Shown here piece after piece: positions 1 through 9,396 of a stretch of DNA of 64,000 nt. The translations under genes were made by a program, and so were the position numbers. The stretch lies in NCBI RefSeq assembly GCF_009617595.1, contig NZ_WIXK01000012.1, positions 24,522 through 88,521 of the forward strand, given 5' to 3'. The notes beneath the pieces are model-generated. The model was not told where the DNA came from, did no database searches, and saw nothing but the letters and a program-made list of their open reading frames with translations. Numbering within the stretch: the stretch's first letter is position 1; each line of letters begins with the position of its first letter. Origin of the DNA: Tritonibacter aquimaris. GTDB taxonomy: Bacteria; Pseudomonadota; Alphaproteobacteria; Rhodobacterales; Rhodobacteraceae.

Positions 1-362
1 TGGCCGCAGTTGGCGAAGAAGACCCAACCCTGCGGTTTGCACTGGGGTTTGAGCCCGGTCTCGAAAGCATTGTGAATGCGGGTGGCTCCAACAATGCCCA
101 TTGGTTTTCGATCCTGGCGTCAAACCCGCTGCGCGAGGTCTTTGAATCGGTTCTTAACCTGCCAAGCTCCTTTGGTGCGCTTGATATTGACCGGCAGGCG
201 GATGATATGAAGGAACGTACCAAAGCGTTGTTTGGGACGGATGTTGTGGCAGATCTGTTGGGCACCGACAGTATTGAATCCATGCGCAACCGCTATCTGG
301 CCTTGGGGGGCAGCGGCAGTGCACCCACATCTGACAATGTGCTGTTGGGGCTGTTTGTCTGA
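1..362 (+). CDS. DUF1217-like protein, C-terminal part (5' end outside window)
   Basis: The open frame enters from the left edge in frame with codons starting at base 3 and ends at TGA 360-362, so only about the last 119 residues are visible. The tail carries a WFSILASNPLREVFESVLNL stretch, then LPSSFGALDID and a closing RNRYLALGG. From memory this matches the C-terminus of the DUF1217 family, proteins found near flagellar genes in Rhodobacterales. No catalytic residues are known for that family. The assignment rests on recalled similarity. The convergent MarR gene lies 48 bases downstream, and I see no clear terminator between them. Confidence 0.6.
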   Translation, partial: AAVGEEDPTLRFALGFEPGLESIVNAGGSNNAHWFSILASNPLREVFESVLNLPSSFGALDIDRQADDMKERTKALFGTDVVADLLGTDSIESMRNRYLALGGSGSAPTSDNVLLGLFV

Positions 363-410
363 CCGGGCCGTTTCGGGCGGGGCTGGTGGTACAGGTGTAG
401 GTCTGCGCGG

Positions 411-884
411 CTAGCTGTCGTCTGCTTTGGCGACTTTGGCCAGCCGGTCGAGCTCTTCTTGATAGCTGCGCAGCTCATCCAGAACCTTATGGCTGTTGGG
501 ATCGGTTGAGATCTGCGAATTCAGCCCATCGAGAATGGGTAGGGCCTTTTCCACCAGGGTTTCGCCCTGCTCGGTGCTGAGCACGATTTTGGAACGACTG
601 TTTTCCGCAGCCTTGGTGCGCCTGATGTGGCCTGCTTTTTCCAACCGGGCCAAGCCATTGCTGACATGGGGTTTTTTCAACCCGCATTCATCGCAGATAT
701 CTTGCGCACGGCAGGATTGCAGGCTGACCACAGCGCGCAGAATACGCCAGTCCTGCCAGTTCAACCCGGTCTGGGCGTAAACGATCTGCGAATACAGCAG
801 CATCAGCTTGTGCGATAGCGAATGTATCGCCGCAATCAGGCCTTCGCCTGTGATCCCCTCGCGGATGTCGTCTTGGCTGGACAT
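411..884 (-). CDS. MarR-family transcriptional regulator
   Basis: A 157-residue protein, the usual MarR length. A winged helix spans roughly residues 40-110: LNWQDWRILRAV, then the recognition region CGLKKPHVSNGLARLEKAG, then a wing with RRTKAAENSRSKIVLS. Helices at both ends should form the dimer interface. It is divergent from the TRAP operon beginning at 1004. A perfect 14-bp palindrome lies 20 bases upstream of its start, which suggests that it controls itself and the transporter in response to the transported acid or a breakdown product. The ligand cannot be read from the sequence. Confidence 0.88.
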   Translation of the reverse strand: MSSQDDIREGITGEGLIAAIHSLSHKLMLLYSQIVYAQTGLNWQDWRILRAVVSLQSCRAQDICDECGLKKPHVSNGLARLEKAGHIRRTKAAENSRSKIVLSTEQGETLVEKALPILDGLNSQISTDPNSHKVLDELRSYQEELDRLAKVAKADDS

Positions 885-903
885 TGGCTAGATCCTCATC
901 ACG

Positions 904-917
904 ATTACATATGTAAT
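904..917. promoter_or_regulatory. Perfect palindrome, candidate MarR operator
   Basis: ATTACATATGTAAT is a perfect 14-bp palindrome in the gap between the divergent MarR gene (start 884) and dctP (start 1004). It abuts a TTGACA hexamer at 917-922 that could be a -35 element for the transporter operon, although no convincing -10 follows. MarR proteins typically bind palindromes of this size. Binding is inferred. Confidence 0.6.
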
Positions 918-1003
918 TGACATCCTAGGTGTTCAATTGCAAGGCTGGCTCGCAAGCTTGTGCACTGTCAGGAGGCAAGCTGCAAATATAAAGGGGAGGA
1001 AAC

Positions 1004-1993
1004 ATGCGTACCATGTTCAAAGCGGCTTTGACCGCAACCGCGCTCATGGCTGCTGCCAGCATCGCGCAGGCCAAGACCACCATCCGGGTGACATTGCAAT
1101 TGCCAGAGAGTCATTCGCTGGGTCAGAACTGGAATGCGTTCAAAGAGATCGTTGAAGCGAAATCCGGCGGTGAGTTGAATGTGCAGCTGTTCCCTTCGGC
1201 GCAGCTTTATAAGGATAAGGAAGTGCCCGAAGCCGTGGGCACTGGCGCGGTTGAGGCGGGATCGGCGTTTCTGGGCCGCTTTACCGGTGCGGTGCCAGCC
1301 GTGGATGTGGTGAGCCTGCCGTTTTTCTTTCGCGACGAAGATCACCTGCGCGCGGCTGTAACCACGGGATCCCCCATGCGCAGCGTGCTGGATACGGCCA
1401 TTTTGCAAGAGACCAATGCCCGCGTGCTGTGGTGGCAGGCGTTTGGCCGCAATATCTACCTGTCGGACGGCAGTGCCATCCGCGCGCCGTCAGACCTGGA
1501 GCGCAAAAAAGTGCGCACCTACGGCAAAGTGCTGGGCTGGACGATTGAGGCCCTGGGTGGTGCGCCGACGCTGATGTCGGGCTCCAAACAGTTTCTGGCC
1601 TATCAGCAGGGCGCGGTGGATGTGGGCATGACCGGTGCCTCGGCGGTGAAATCGCGCAAGCTGTTTGAAGTGATGGATCACATGACCCTGTCCTATGACA
1701 GCGCGATTGAATTTGTTGCCGTGATCAACAACGACTTTTTCGAAGGGCTGACGCCTGAGCATCAGGCGATTGTACTAGAGGCCGCCGCAGAGGTGGAACA
1801 ACAGCTGCGCGATGCGATCTACGCCGAAGAAGATGCGATCGTGGATGAGATGCGCAACACCATCACCGTGGTCGATCTGAGCGATGATGAGCGTCAGAAA
1901 TGGGTTGAGGCCACGCAATCGGTGGTCAACCGCTTTGTCGAAGACGCGGGCGAAACCGCCGCGCAGGTCGTCAAAGCCGTATCTGACATGTAA
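1004..1993 (+). CDS. dctP: TRAP transporter substrate-binding protein DctP, system 1
   Basis: A 329-residue periplasmic binding protein with a Sec signal peptide (about residues 1-23, cleavage after SIAQA). The mature domain begins TTIRVTLQLPESHSLGQ, as is typical of DctP proteins, and includes the FPSAQLYKDKEVPEAV segment. A GGAGG-containing stretch lies just before ATG 1004. It should capture an organic acid or similar solute and deliver it to DctQ/DctM encoded next. A hairpin (2021-2046) separates it from dctQ, which probably keeps the binding protein more highly expressed than the membrane parts. The substrate is unknown. Confidence 0.9.
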   Translation: MRTMFKAALTATALMAAASIAQAKTTIRVTLQLPESHSLGQNWNAFKEIVEAKSGGELNVQLFPSAQLYKDKEVPEAVGTGAVEAGSAFLGRFTGAVPAVDVVSLPFFFRDEDHLRAAVTTGSPMRSVLDTAILQETNARVLWWQAFGRNIYLSDGSAIRAPSDLERKKVRTYGKVLGWTIEALGGAPTLMSGSKQFLAYQQGAVDVGMTGASAVKSRKLFEVMDHMTLSYDSAIEFVAVINNDFFEGLTPEHQAIVLEAAAEVEQQLRDAIYAEEDAIVDEMRNTITVVDLSDDERQKWVEATQSVVNRFVEDAGETAAQVVKAVSDM

Positions 1994-2020
1994 TCAAACA
2001 GCTTAACGCTGATATTTTGT

Positions 2021-2046
2021 AACCCGGCTCCCCTGTGGGCCGGGTT
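2021..2046 (+). terminator. Hairpin between dctP and dctQ (attenuator or mRNA stabiliser)
   Basis: AACCCGGC (2021-2028) pairs perfectly with GCCGGGTT (2039-2046) around a 10-nt loop. No T-run follows, so it is more likely a partial attenuator or 3'-end stabiliser for the dctP message than a full terminator. Confidence 0.5.
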
Positions 2047-2075
2047 CACGTCCCTCATACGAAAGGCTGTGCGAG

Positions 2076-2603
2076 ATGTCCGATTTTTTCAACCGGTTCA
2101 GCAAGGTGGTTGATGCCATTTCCGAGCTGTTTGGCATTGTGGCCGGCTGGATGTTTTTTGCGGTTGGGATCTTTGTCGCCTATGAGGTGTTCATGCGCTA
2201 CGTGCTGATCAGCCCCACGGTCTGGGTGGATGAGGTGGCGCGGATCTTTCAGGTCTGGGCGACCTTTGGCGCAACGGCCTATGTGCTGAAACATCGCCAG
2301 CACATCATTATTGATCTGACCTTTCGCGATGTGAATTCCCTGCATCGGCGCATTGTGGAGACGTTTTCCATGCTGGTGATTGTGGGCTTTGGCGCGGTGG
2401 CGGCGAAATACGGCTGGGATCTGTGGCTGAAATCGACCCTGGCGGGGCATACAACCGACAGCTATCTGGCGGTGCCCAAAGCCTTTACCCAATCGGCGAT
2501 CTGGGTTGGGTTTGGCCTATTGGCGCTGCAGGCGCTGGCGGAAATTTACAAGGTCTGGACCGGGCAGGCGAATTTGCAGCGTTCCGAGCTTGGGGGACAT
2601 TAA
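2076..2603 (+). CDS. dctQ: TRAP transporter small permease DctQ, system 1
   Basis: A 175-residue protein with four predicted membrane segments: around 12-35 (LFGIVAGWMFFAVGIFVAYE), 50-70, 90-110 and 140-160. This is the DctQ topology and usual length. The conserved WVDEVARIFQVW segment after the first helices is a family hallmark. It forms the membrane complex with DctM, which starts 3 bases downstream. It is part of the operon dctP-dctQ-dctM. Confidence 0.88.
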   Translation: MSDFFNRFSKVVDAISELFGIVAGWMFFAVGIFVAYEVFMRYVLISPTVWVDEVARIFQVWATFGATAYVLKHRQHIIIDLTFRDVNSLHRRIVETFSMLVIVGFGAVAAKYGWDLWLKSTLAGHTTDSYLAVPKAFTQSAIWVGFGLLALQALAEIYKVWTGQANLQRSELGGH

Positions 2604-2606
2604 GAC

Positions 2607-3878
2607 ATGGAATCCATCCTGATTATCGGAGGGTTGCTGACCCTGTTGCTGTTGCGGGTGCCGGTGGCTTTTGCCATGGGATCGCTGGGGGTGTTTTTGC
2701 TGTGGCTGAAAGGTTTTCCGCTGATTGCGGTGCCGCAGCGCCTGTTTGGCACCATGGACAGTTTTGAACTGCTGGCGGTGCCGCTGTTTTTGCTGATGTC
2801 GAATGTGTTGCTGAAGGGCGGGGTGGGCCGCGATCTGTTTGCCAGCGTGCAGGCCTGGGTAGGCCATTGGCCCGGAGGGCTGGGGGTTGCCACCATCAAA
2901 AGCTGCACCTTGTTTTCAGCGATTTCTGGATCATCGGTCGCCACCGCCGCAACCATTGGTACCGTGGCGATCCCCGAGATGGAAAAGCGCGGCTATGATC
3001 GCCCGTTCATCATGGGGCAGCTGGCGGCGGGTGGCACGCTTGGCATTCTTATTCCGCCTTCGATCCCGCTGATCATTTACGGGGTGATTACCGAAACCTC
3101 GATCCCGACCCTGTTTCTGGCCGGGATTGGGCCGGGCCTGTTTCTGGCGACGCTGTTTATCATCTACGCGATGGTTTATTCGCGCGGCAAAGAAGAGCTG
3201 AAGGTTGCGCGTATGCCCATGGGTGAGCGGCTGCAGGTGACGCTTTATGCGCTGCCAACCGTGGTGTTGGCGATTGCGATCATCGGCTCGATCTACGCAG
3301 GGATTGCCACCCCTTCTGAGAGCGCAGGCGTGGGGTTTGTCATTGCGATGATCCTGACCTTTGTCATGGGGCGGATGACTTTTTCCAAGCTGCGCGATGC
3401 GGTGCATGACTCGCTGAAAACCACGGCGATGATTTTTATTATTGTGGCGGGGGCGAAGGTGTTTTCCTATGCGATCACGCTCTATCTGATCCCGCAGTCG
3501 ATCAGTGCGCTGCTCACGGAAAACATTTCAAACCCAACCCTGTTTATCTTTGCGGTGGGGATTGTGTTGTTGACGATCGGGTTCTTCCTTGAGGCGCTTT
3601 CGATGATGCTGATCATGGTGCCGGTGCTGTATCCCGCGCTGGAGGTGATGGGGATTGATCCGATCTGGTTTGGCATTTTCTTTGTGGTGCTGATTGAAAC
3701 CGCGCTGATCACCCCGCCGGTGGGATTGAACCTGTTTGTCATTCAGGCGGTGGGCAAAGCGCGGTTGGAAGAGGTGATCAAAGGCTCGATTCCCTTTGCC
3801 ATTATCATGCTGTCGACGGCGGTGTTGCTGTGGTTTTGGAAAGATCTGGCGTTGTTCATCCCTTATAAGCTGTTCTGA
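2607..3878 (+). CDS. dctM: TRAP transporter large permease DctM, system 1
   Basis: A 423-residue, very hydrophobic protein with about 12 membrane segments. This is the ion-coupled channel subunit of the TRAP transporter. Family signatures include the early SGSSVATAATIGTVAIPEM region, the GTLGILIPPSIPLIIYG motif and the C-terminal ALITPPVGLNLFVIQAV motif. It starts 3 bases after dctQ, so the two are translationally linked. It is the last gene of the operon. Confidence 0.92.
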   Translation: MESILIIGGLLTLLLLRVPVAFAMGSLGVFLLWLKGFPLIAVPQRLFGTMDSFELLAVPLFLLMSNVLLKGGVGRDLFASVQAWVGHWPGGLGVATIKSCTLFSAISGSSVATAATIGTVAIPEMEKRGYDRPFIMGQLAAGGTLGILIPPSIPLIIYGVITETSIPTLFLAGIGPGLFLATLFIIYAMVYSRGKEELKVARMPMGERLQVTLYALPTVVLAIAIIGSIYAGIATPSESAGVGFVIAMILTFVMGRMTFSKLRDAVHDSLKTTAMIFIIVAGAKVFSYAITLYLIPQSISALLTENISNPTLFIFAVGIVLLTIGFFLEALSMMLIMVPVLYPALEVMGIDPIWFGIFFVVLIETALITPPVGLNLFVIQAVGKARLEEVIKGSIPFAIIMLSTAVLLWFWKDLALFIPYKLF

Positions 3879-3916
3879 TCCCTAGGCTTCAGTTAGCGAT
3901 AACATTTTTTGGATTT

Positions 3917-3935
3917 GCGGGTTTATTTGGCCCGC
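3917..3935 (+). terminator. Weak hairpin after TRAP operon 1
   Basis: GCGGG (3917-3921) can pair with CCCGC (3931-3935) around a 9-nt loop, followed by GTTTCG. It sits between dctM and the glucokinase gene. The short stem and poor T-run make it a doubtful terminator. Confidence 0.3.
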
Positions 3936-3984
3936 GTTTCGCCCTAGGGTCCGCCGCGAGAAGCGTGGCGGGAGAGCTAGGACA

Positions 3985-4938
3985 ATGTGGCATCTGATTG
4001 CTGATGTGGGCGGCACAAATATGCGTTTGGCAGCGCTGTCGGAAACGGGAGAGATCCTGCGCAGCCAGACCTTGCACAGCAGTGGCGATATTGAGCTGGA
4101 GCGGGCCTGTGCCCAGTTTGCAGCGGGCGAAGGCTCAGCGCCGGGGGATGTGGTGCTGGCCGCAGCGGGTGTGGTTGAACAGGGCCGGGTGACGCTGACC
4201 AATGCGCGCCAAAGCGCCAGTGAACAGGGGCTGGCGGCAGCTACTGGTGCCGAAAGCGCCACGATTTTGAACGATTTTGAAGCAGCGGCCTGGTCGTTGG
4301 CGACCGTGACCACGGCAGATGTGACCCGGCTACAGGGACCGGATGAGGTGCCAGCGGGCACCCGTGTGATCATTGGGCCGGGCACCGGGCTGGGGGTTGG
4401 CGCGCTGGTGGTAAAGGGCGACCATGAGATGGTTGCACCGGGCGAGGGCGGCCATATTGCCATTGGCCCACGCCGGGCAGAGCTGGTTGCGGTGTTTCAG
4501 GCGCTGGTTGCGATCTGGCCCGAGGTCGCGATGTCGGATCTGACGGTTGAGGCCGAGGCGCTGCTGTCTGGCACCGGCATTCCCTATTTTTATCGGGCGC
4601 TGGCACGGGCCAAGTGCGCGGCTGAACTGGAACTTGACGCCGCTGAGGTGTTTCAGCGGGTGGACAGCGATCCGGTTGCGGCTGAGCTGGTGGAGATGTT
4701 TGGCGAATATCTGGGCGCGGTTGCCGGTGATGTTGCCACGCTGTTTAAGGCGGAGGGCGGCGTGTTTGTCACTGGCGGCGTGGTGCAGAAAAACCCTGGC
4801 CTGCTGGGCGCGGCCTTTTTGCGCGGTTTTGGCGATGGCGGGCGCTATAATGAGCTGCGCTCACGCATTCCGCTCTATCGTTATGAGGTTCAGGAATTTG
4901 GCCTGATTGGCGCGCGCAACTATGCGCTGCGCGCTTAA
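3985..4938 (+). CDS. glk: Glucokinase (Glk family)
   Basis: A 317-residue hexokinase-fold enzyme of the bacterial Glk type, which phosphorylates glucose with ATP to glucose 6-phosphate. The N-terminal phosphate loop reads IADVGGTNMRLA. An LNDFEAAAWSL segment carries the likely catalytic Asp, a GPGTGLGVGALV nucleotide-binding loop follows, and then EGGHIAIGP. The length is normal. In Rhodobacterales this enzyme normally feeds the Entner-Doudoroff pathway. Its stop codon overlaps the stop of the convergent LysR gene by 3 bases, so there is no room for a terminator between them. Confidence 0.9.
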   Translation: MWHLIADVGGTNMRLAALSETGEILRSQTLHSSGDIELERACAQFAAGEGSAPGDVVLAAAGVVEQGRVTLTNARQSASEQGLAAATGAESATILNDFEAAAWSLATVTTADVTRLQGPDEVPAGTRVIIGPGTGLGVGALVVKGDHEMVAPGEGGHIAIGPRRAELVAVFQALVAIWPEVAMSDLTVEAEALLSGTGIPYFYRALARAKCAAELELDAAEVFQRVDSDPVAAELVEMFGEYLGAVAGDVATLFKAEGGVFVTGGVVQKNPGLLGAAFLRGFGDGGRYNELRSRIPLYRYEVQEFGLIGARNYALRA

Positions 4939-5849
4939 ACCGTAACGGGGGTTTGGCTTTCGGGGCAGGGGGATGTGGCGCGATGGCGCGCATCCGCCAC
5001 CTCGCGGAAGCGTTGTACCGGGGCCGTGTCGCGCAGGGCCTGCTGACAGATCAGATAGTGGTTCAGCGTCAGCCCGGCTATGGGCACAAAGCGGATGCCG
5101 GGCTCTTCGGCGCATTCGGGTTCCAGCGCCACGGCAAAGCCGCCGCCCTGACGCACCATCGCGGTGGTAGATCCCCAGGAGTTGAAGCGCAGACCACGGA
5201 TGATTTTGGTGCCGCTGGTGTCGGCGGCGCGATCAAACAGATGCTGTAGCCCTGAGCCTTTGGCGCGTTGCACCAGCGAGATGCCTTCCAGCTGGCCCCA
5301 ATGCAGTTCATCCTGCTTTGCCAGCGGGTGATCCATCGGCAGCGCAAGGCCAACGCGGGTGGCGTAAAGATGCGTCGCATCAAAATCCTTGGGCGCGTCG
5401 GGGGCGGCGACAAAGGCCACGTTCAAGGTGCCATCGCGCAGCTGTTGAAACAGGTTTTCGGCCACGCCGCTGCTGGCGTTGACATCGAGATCGGGGTAGT
5501 TGCGGACAAAATCTGCAATCACCGGCATTGCGATCTGATAGGTGCAATAGCCAATGCGAAACCGGCCGGTCATCAGATTGCTGCCATGCATCAAATGCTG
5601 GGATATGGTATCAGATAGCGCTAACACTGTCTTGATGTGTCCGCTGACTTCGGTGAGCTGTTTGGTTGGGGTAATCGCGCTGCCGCCGCGATCCAGCAGA
5701 CGGCAATCAAACTGGCGTTCCAGCGTATAGATAAGGCTTGAAACTGTTGGTTGGGAGACCCCGAGCTCTTTGGCTGCAAGGGTGAAACTGCCGTGGCGGG
5801 CAACGGCTTCGAGCGCCTGAAGCTGTTTAAAACTGACTTTGGCTTTCAT
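4935..5849 (-). CDS. LysR-family transcriptional regulator
   Basis: A 304-residue LysR protein. The winged helix-turn-helix occupies residues 1-62 (FKQLQALEAVARHGSFTLAA, then LGVSQPTVSSLIYTLERQFD), and the LysR substrate domain follows from about residue 90 (MTGRFRIGYC, then PDLDVNASSG). It is transcribed in the same direction as the upstream gcv operon, but a terminator at 6008-6029 and about 180 bases separate them, so it should have its own promoter. A target gene cannot be assigned, because the neighbours are convergent glk and co-directional gcvP. Confidence 0.88.
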   Translation of the reverse strand: MKAKVSFKQLQALEAVARHGSFTLAAKELGVSQPTVSSLIYTLERQFDCRLLDRGGSAITPTKQLTEVSGHIKTVLALSDTISQHLMHGSNLMTGRFRIGYCTYQIAMPVIADFVRNYPDLDVNASSGVAENLFQQLRDGTLNVAFVAAPDAPKDFDATHLYATRVGLALPMDHPLAKQDELHWGQLEGISLVQRAKGSGLQHLFDRAADTSGTKIIRGLRFNSWGSTTAMVRQGGGFAVALEPECAEEPGIRFVPIAGLTLNHYLICQQALRDTAPVQRFREVADARHRATSPCPESQTPVTV

Positions 5850-6007
5850 AAAAGACGATCCGGTAAAATAGAACTTATGATTATCAATTTCTAAATTTTA
5901 TCGGAGAACCGCCGTTAAGGCGAAACAATTTCTGGCGCTGTGACGCAAAAAGTGTCCGCGCTGTTCGGCCGGGACAGAAACACGCCCCGACCGATTGTTT
6001 TGGCTTG

Positions 6008-6029
6008 GAAAAATCAGCCTAAGGCTGAA
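6008..6029 (-). terminator. Intrinsic terminator of gcvTHP
   Basis: Directly after the gcvP stop on the minus strand, TCAGCC (plus-strand 6023-6028 complement) pairs with GGCTGA around a 3-nt loop and is followed by TTTTT. The position, stem and T-run all fit a rho-independent terminator. Confidence 0.75.
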
Positions 6030-8870
6030 TTATTCGTCCTCGTATTCATCCATTGATGGGCAAGTGCACACGAGGTTGCGGTCGCCATAAGCATTGTCGA
6101 CGCGGTTCACCGGGGGCCAGTATTTATCAACACCCAGCGCGCCGGGAGGGAAACAGGCTTCTTCGCGGGAATAGGGGCGTTCCCAGTCTCCGACCAGATC
6201 GCGCACCGTGTGGGGCGCGTGTTTCAGCGGGTTGTTTTCCGCATCCATTTTGCCATCAATCACCGCCTGTGCCTCGGCGCGGATCGAAAGCATCGCGTCG
6301 ATAAAGCGGTCAAGCTCTGCTTTGGGTTCTGATTCTGTTGGCTCAACCATCAAAGTGCCCGCAACCGGCCAGGACATGGTGGGCGCGTGAAAGCCCGAAT
6401 CCACCAGACGTTTGGCCACATCATCCACGGTGATGCCGCCTGCATCATTCAGCGGGCGCGTATCGAGGATACATTCATGCGCCACCAGACCTTTGGTGGA
6501 GGTATAAAGGATCGGATAGGCGTCGTTCAGGCGTTTGGCGATGTAGTTGGCGTTGAGGATCGCCACTTTGGTGGCTTGGGTCAGGCCATCACCGCCCATG
6601 AGCAGCACATAGGCCCATGAGACTGGCAGGATTGAGGGGGATCCAAACGGTGCCGCCGAGACCGGGCCCACCGCATCATCATGTTCCGGGTGGCCGGGCA
6701 GATGCGGTGTCAGGTGGGATTTCACCCCAATCGGACCCATGCCGGGGCCGCCGCCGCCATGCGGGATGCAGAAGGTTTTGTGCAGGTTCAGGTGGCTGAC
6801 GTCACCGCCAATGTCACCGGGGCGCGACAGGCCCACCATTGCATTCATATTGGCGCCGTCGATATAGACCTGACCGCCAAATTCATGGGTGATGTCGCAG
6901 ACTTCCTGCACGGTTTCTTCAAACACGCCGTGGGTCGAAGGGTAGGTGATCATACAGGCGGCAAGTTTATCGGCGTGTTTTTCCGCCTTGGCGCGGAAAT
7001 CTTCGACGTCGATATTGCCGTCGTCATCTGCCTTAACTGGCACAACCTTATAGCCAACCATCTGCGCGGTGGCCGGGTTGGTGCCGTGCGCAGAGGTGGG
7101 AATGAGACAGACGGAACGATCCATATCCCCGCGCGATTCATGGTAGTTGCGGATGGTCATCAGCCCTGCGTATTCGCCCTGCGCGCCAGAGTTTGGCTGC
7201 ATTGAAATCGCATCATAGCCGGTGATCACGCAGAGCTTTTCGCTCAGGTCTGAGATCATCTCATAGTAGCCCGTCGCCTGATCTTTGGGCACAAACGGGT
7301 GCAGATCGGCAAATTCGGACCAGGTGACCGGGATCATTTCAATGGTGGCGTTGAGCTTCATGGTGCACGATCCCAGCGGGATCATCGCACGATCGAGCGC
7401 CAGATCGCGGTCGGCAAGACGGCGCATATAGCGGGTCATCTCGGCCTCGGCGCGGTTGCGCTGGAAAGTCGGATGGGTGAGGTATTCCGAGGTGCGCAGA
7501 TGTGCATCCGGTAGGCGGTAGGCTTGATCGCGGGTGGCTTTGCGATCAATGCCAAAGGCGCGCCAGACGGCTTCAATCGTGTCAAAGCGGGTCATTTCAT
7601 CCACGGAAATGCCAACTTTGGTGTCGCCGACTTTGCGCAGGTTGATGCCCTCGGCCACAGCGGCCTGCATCACGGTGCGCTGCAGTGCGCCAACTTCAAC
7701 GGTGATGGTGTCAAAAAAGACCTTGGGTTCAACGGCGAACCCATGCTCTTCGAGCCCATTGGCAAGACGCGCGGCGCGGCGGTGTACGGTTTGGGCGATT
7801 GCCTTGATGCCATCGGGGCCGTGATAAACCGCATACATCGAGGCCATAACCGCCAGCAGGGCCTGGGCGGTACAGACGTTGGAGTTGGCTTTTTCGCGGC
7901 GGATGTGCTGTTCGCGGGTCTGCAGTGCCAGACGATAGGCCTGATTGCCCTGCGCATCCACCGACACACCAATGATGCGGCCCGGCATGGCGCGTTTGAA
8001 CGCGTCGCGGGTTGCCATATAGGCGGCGTGCGGGCCACCAAAGCCCATGGGCACACCAAAACGCTGGGTGGAGCCAACCGCAATATCGGCACCCATTTCG
8101 CCCGGTGATTTCAACAGGGCCAGTGCCAGCGGATCTGCAATCACCACGCCAAGCGCTTTGTGCGCATGCAGCGCGTCCATTTCAGCAGTGAAATCGCGCA
8201 CATGTCCATAAGTGCCCGGATACTGGAAGATCGCGCCAAAGACGGCGCTGGCTTCTAATGTATCCGGGCTGCCCACGACCACTTCGATCCCCAACGGTTT
8301 GGCGCGGGTCTTAATAACGGCGATGTTTTGTGGGTGACAGTTTTCATCCACAAAGAAGGTATTGGATTTGGATTTCGCTGAGCGTTTCGCCATGGTCATC
8401 GCTTCCGCGGCAGCGGTGGATTCATCCAAGAGCGAGGCGTTTGCGATATCCAAACCGGTGAGGTCGGAAACCATGGTCTGATAGTTCAGCAGCGCTTCAA
8501 GACGGCCCTGTGAGATTTCCGGCTGATAGGGCGTATAGGCGGTGTACCAGGCCGGGTTCTCCAGAATGTTGCGCAGGATTGGCGCGGGTGTGGCGGTGCC
8601 GTAATAGCCCTGACCAATCAGCGAGGTCAGCACGGTGTTTTTATCGGCAACCTCGCGCATGTGATGCAGCGCGTCGCGTTCCGACAGCGCGCGGCCCCAG
8701 TCCAGCGCCTCTTTCTGGCGGATGCTTTCGGGCACGGTGGCGTCGATCAGCTCATCCAGGGTTTTATAGCCAATGACCTTGAGCATATCGGCCATTTCCT
8801 GAGGTGAGGGGCCAATGTGGCGACGGTTGGCAAAATCATAGGCTTCGTAATCGGTGAGTTTGAACGCCAT
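6030..8870 (-). CDS. gcvP: Glycine dehydrogenase (decarboxylating), P-protein
   Basis: A 946-residue, single-chain P-protein that decarboxylates glycine and passes the aminomethyl group to the lipoyl arm of GcvH. Both homologous halves are present. The N-terminal half carries [15 protein letters not shown] and [20 protein letters not shown]. The C-terminal half carries the PLP lysine in [20 protein letters not shown] and the [12 protein letters not shown] motif. The length is normal for fused P-proteins. It is the last gene of gcvT-gcvH-gcvP, about 120 bases after gcvH, with a GC-rich repeat in the gap. Confidence 0.97.
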   Translation of the reverse strand: MAFKLTDYEAYDFANRRHIGPSPQEMADMLKVIGYKTLDELIDATVPESIRQKEALDWGRALSERDALHHMREVADKNTVLTSLIGQGYYGTATPAPILRNILENPAWYTAYTPYQPEISQGRLEALLNYQTMVSDLTGLDIANASLLDESTAAAEAMTMAKRSAKSKSNTFFVDENCHPQNIAVIKTRAKPLGIEVVVGSPDTLEASAVFGAIFQYPGTYGHVRDFTAEMDALHAHKALGVVIADPLALALLKSPGEMGADIAVGSTQRFGVPMGFGGPHAAYMATRDAFKRAMPGRIIGVSVDAQGNQAYRLALQTREQHIRREKANSNVCTAQALLAVMASMYAVYHGPDGIKAIAQTVHRRAARLANGLEEHGFAVEPKVFFDTITVEVGALQRTVMQAAVAEGINLRKVGDTKVGISVDEMTRFDTIEAVWRAFGIDRKATRDQAYRLPDAHLRTSEYLTHPTFQRNRAEAEMTRYMRRLADRDLALDRAMIPLGSCTMKLNATIEMIPVTWSEFADLHPFVPKDQATGYYEMISDLSEKLCVITGYDAISMQPNSGAQGEYAGLMTIRNYHESRGDMDRSVCLIPTSAHGTNPATAQMVGYKVVPVKADDDGNIDVEDFRAKAEKHADKLAACMITYPSTHGVFEETVQEVCDITHEFGGQVYIDGANMNAMVGLSRPGDIGGDVSHLNLHKTFCIPHGGGGPGMGPIGVKSHLTPHLPGHPEHDDAVGPVSAAPFGSPSILPVSWAYVLLMGGDGLTQATKVAILNANYIAKRLNDAYPILYTSTKGLVAHECILDTRPLNDAGGITVDDVAKRLVDSGFHAPTMSWPVAGTLMVEPTESEPKAELDRFIDAMLSIRAEAQAVIDGKMDAENNPLKHAPHTVRDLVGDWERPYSREEACFPPGALGVDKYWPPVNRVDNAYGDRNLVCTCPSMDEYEDE

Positions 8871-8913
8871 CTGGGTGCTCCGGTCATTGAGGGCAGCGCA
8901 GGCCGAAAGCGAG

Positions 8914-8951
8914 GGAGCCTCCGGCGGGAGTATTTATGAAAAGGTGAAAGG
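8914..8951. repeat. GC-rich intergenic repeat of a type common in Rhodobacterales
   Basis: The gcvP-gcvH gap holds GGAGCCTCCGGCGGGAG (8914-8930) followed by TATTTATGAAAAGGTGAAAGG. I recall near-identical CCTCCGGCGGGAGTATTT elements scattered in intergenic regions of many Rhodobacterales genomes. Only this copy was noticed in the window. The function is unknown. The family claim comes from memory. Confidence 0.5.
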
Positions 8952-8989
8952 GGCGGCGCGCGCCCCGATCCAAGGTTCGACCAGCTGGT

Positions 8990-9355
8990 TTAGCCGATGA
9001 ATTCTTTATATGCGTCGAGGTCCATCAGCTCATCGAGCTGGGCGGTATCTGACAGTTTGATCTTGTAGATCCAGGCGTCGCCTTCGGGGTGCTCATTGAG
9101 CGATCCGGGATTGTCGGCGAGGGTTTCGTTTGCCTCAACCACTTCGCCATCAACCGGGGCGTAAACCTCGGAGGCGGCTTTGACGCTTTCGATCACGCCG
9201 ATGTCGTCGCCCTGGGCAAACTCATCTTCGGGTTCTTTCAGCTCTATAAACACGATGTCGCCAAGCTGGTCAGCCGCGTGTTGGGTGATGCCGATGGTGG
9301 CGATGTCACCTTCTACGGTGAGCCATTCGTGTTCTTCGGAATAATAGGTTGTCAT
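8990..9355 (-). CDS. gcvH: Glycine cleavage system H protein
   Basis: A 121-residue lipoyl carrier that shuttles the aminomethyl group between GcvP, GcvT and the shared lipoamide dehydrogenase. The lipoylation site is Lys59 in GVIESVKAASEVYAPVDGEV. The N-terminus MTTYYSEEHEW and the C-terminal GDAWIYKIKL are also typical. Length is normal. It lies between gcvT (41 bases upstream) and gcvP. Confidence 0.96.
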   Translation of the reverse strand: MTTYYSEEHEWLTVEGDIATIGITQHAADQLGDIVFIELKEPEDEFAQGDDIGVIESVKAASEVYAPVDGEVVEANETLADNPGSLNEHPEGDAWIYKIKLSDTAQLDELMDLDAYKEFIG

Positions 9356-9396
9356 GGGGCGCTCCTTGCGAAATTGGGGCAGAGAGAATTGCGGGG

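Noticed and set aside
5869..5893. TAGAA...TTCTA inverted repeat upstream of the LysR gene
   Set aside because: The arms are only five bases in AT-rich DNA, and this is not distinguishable from chance.
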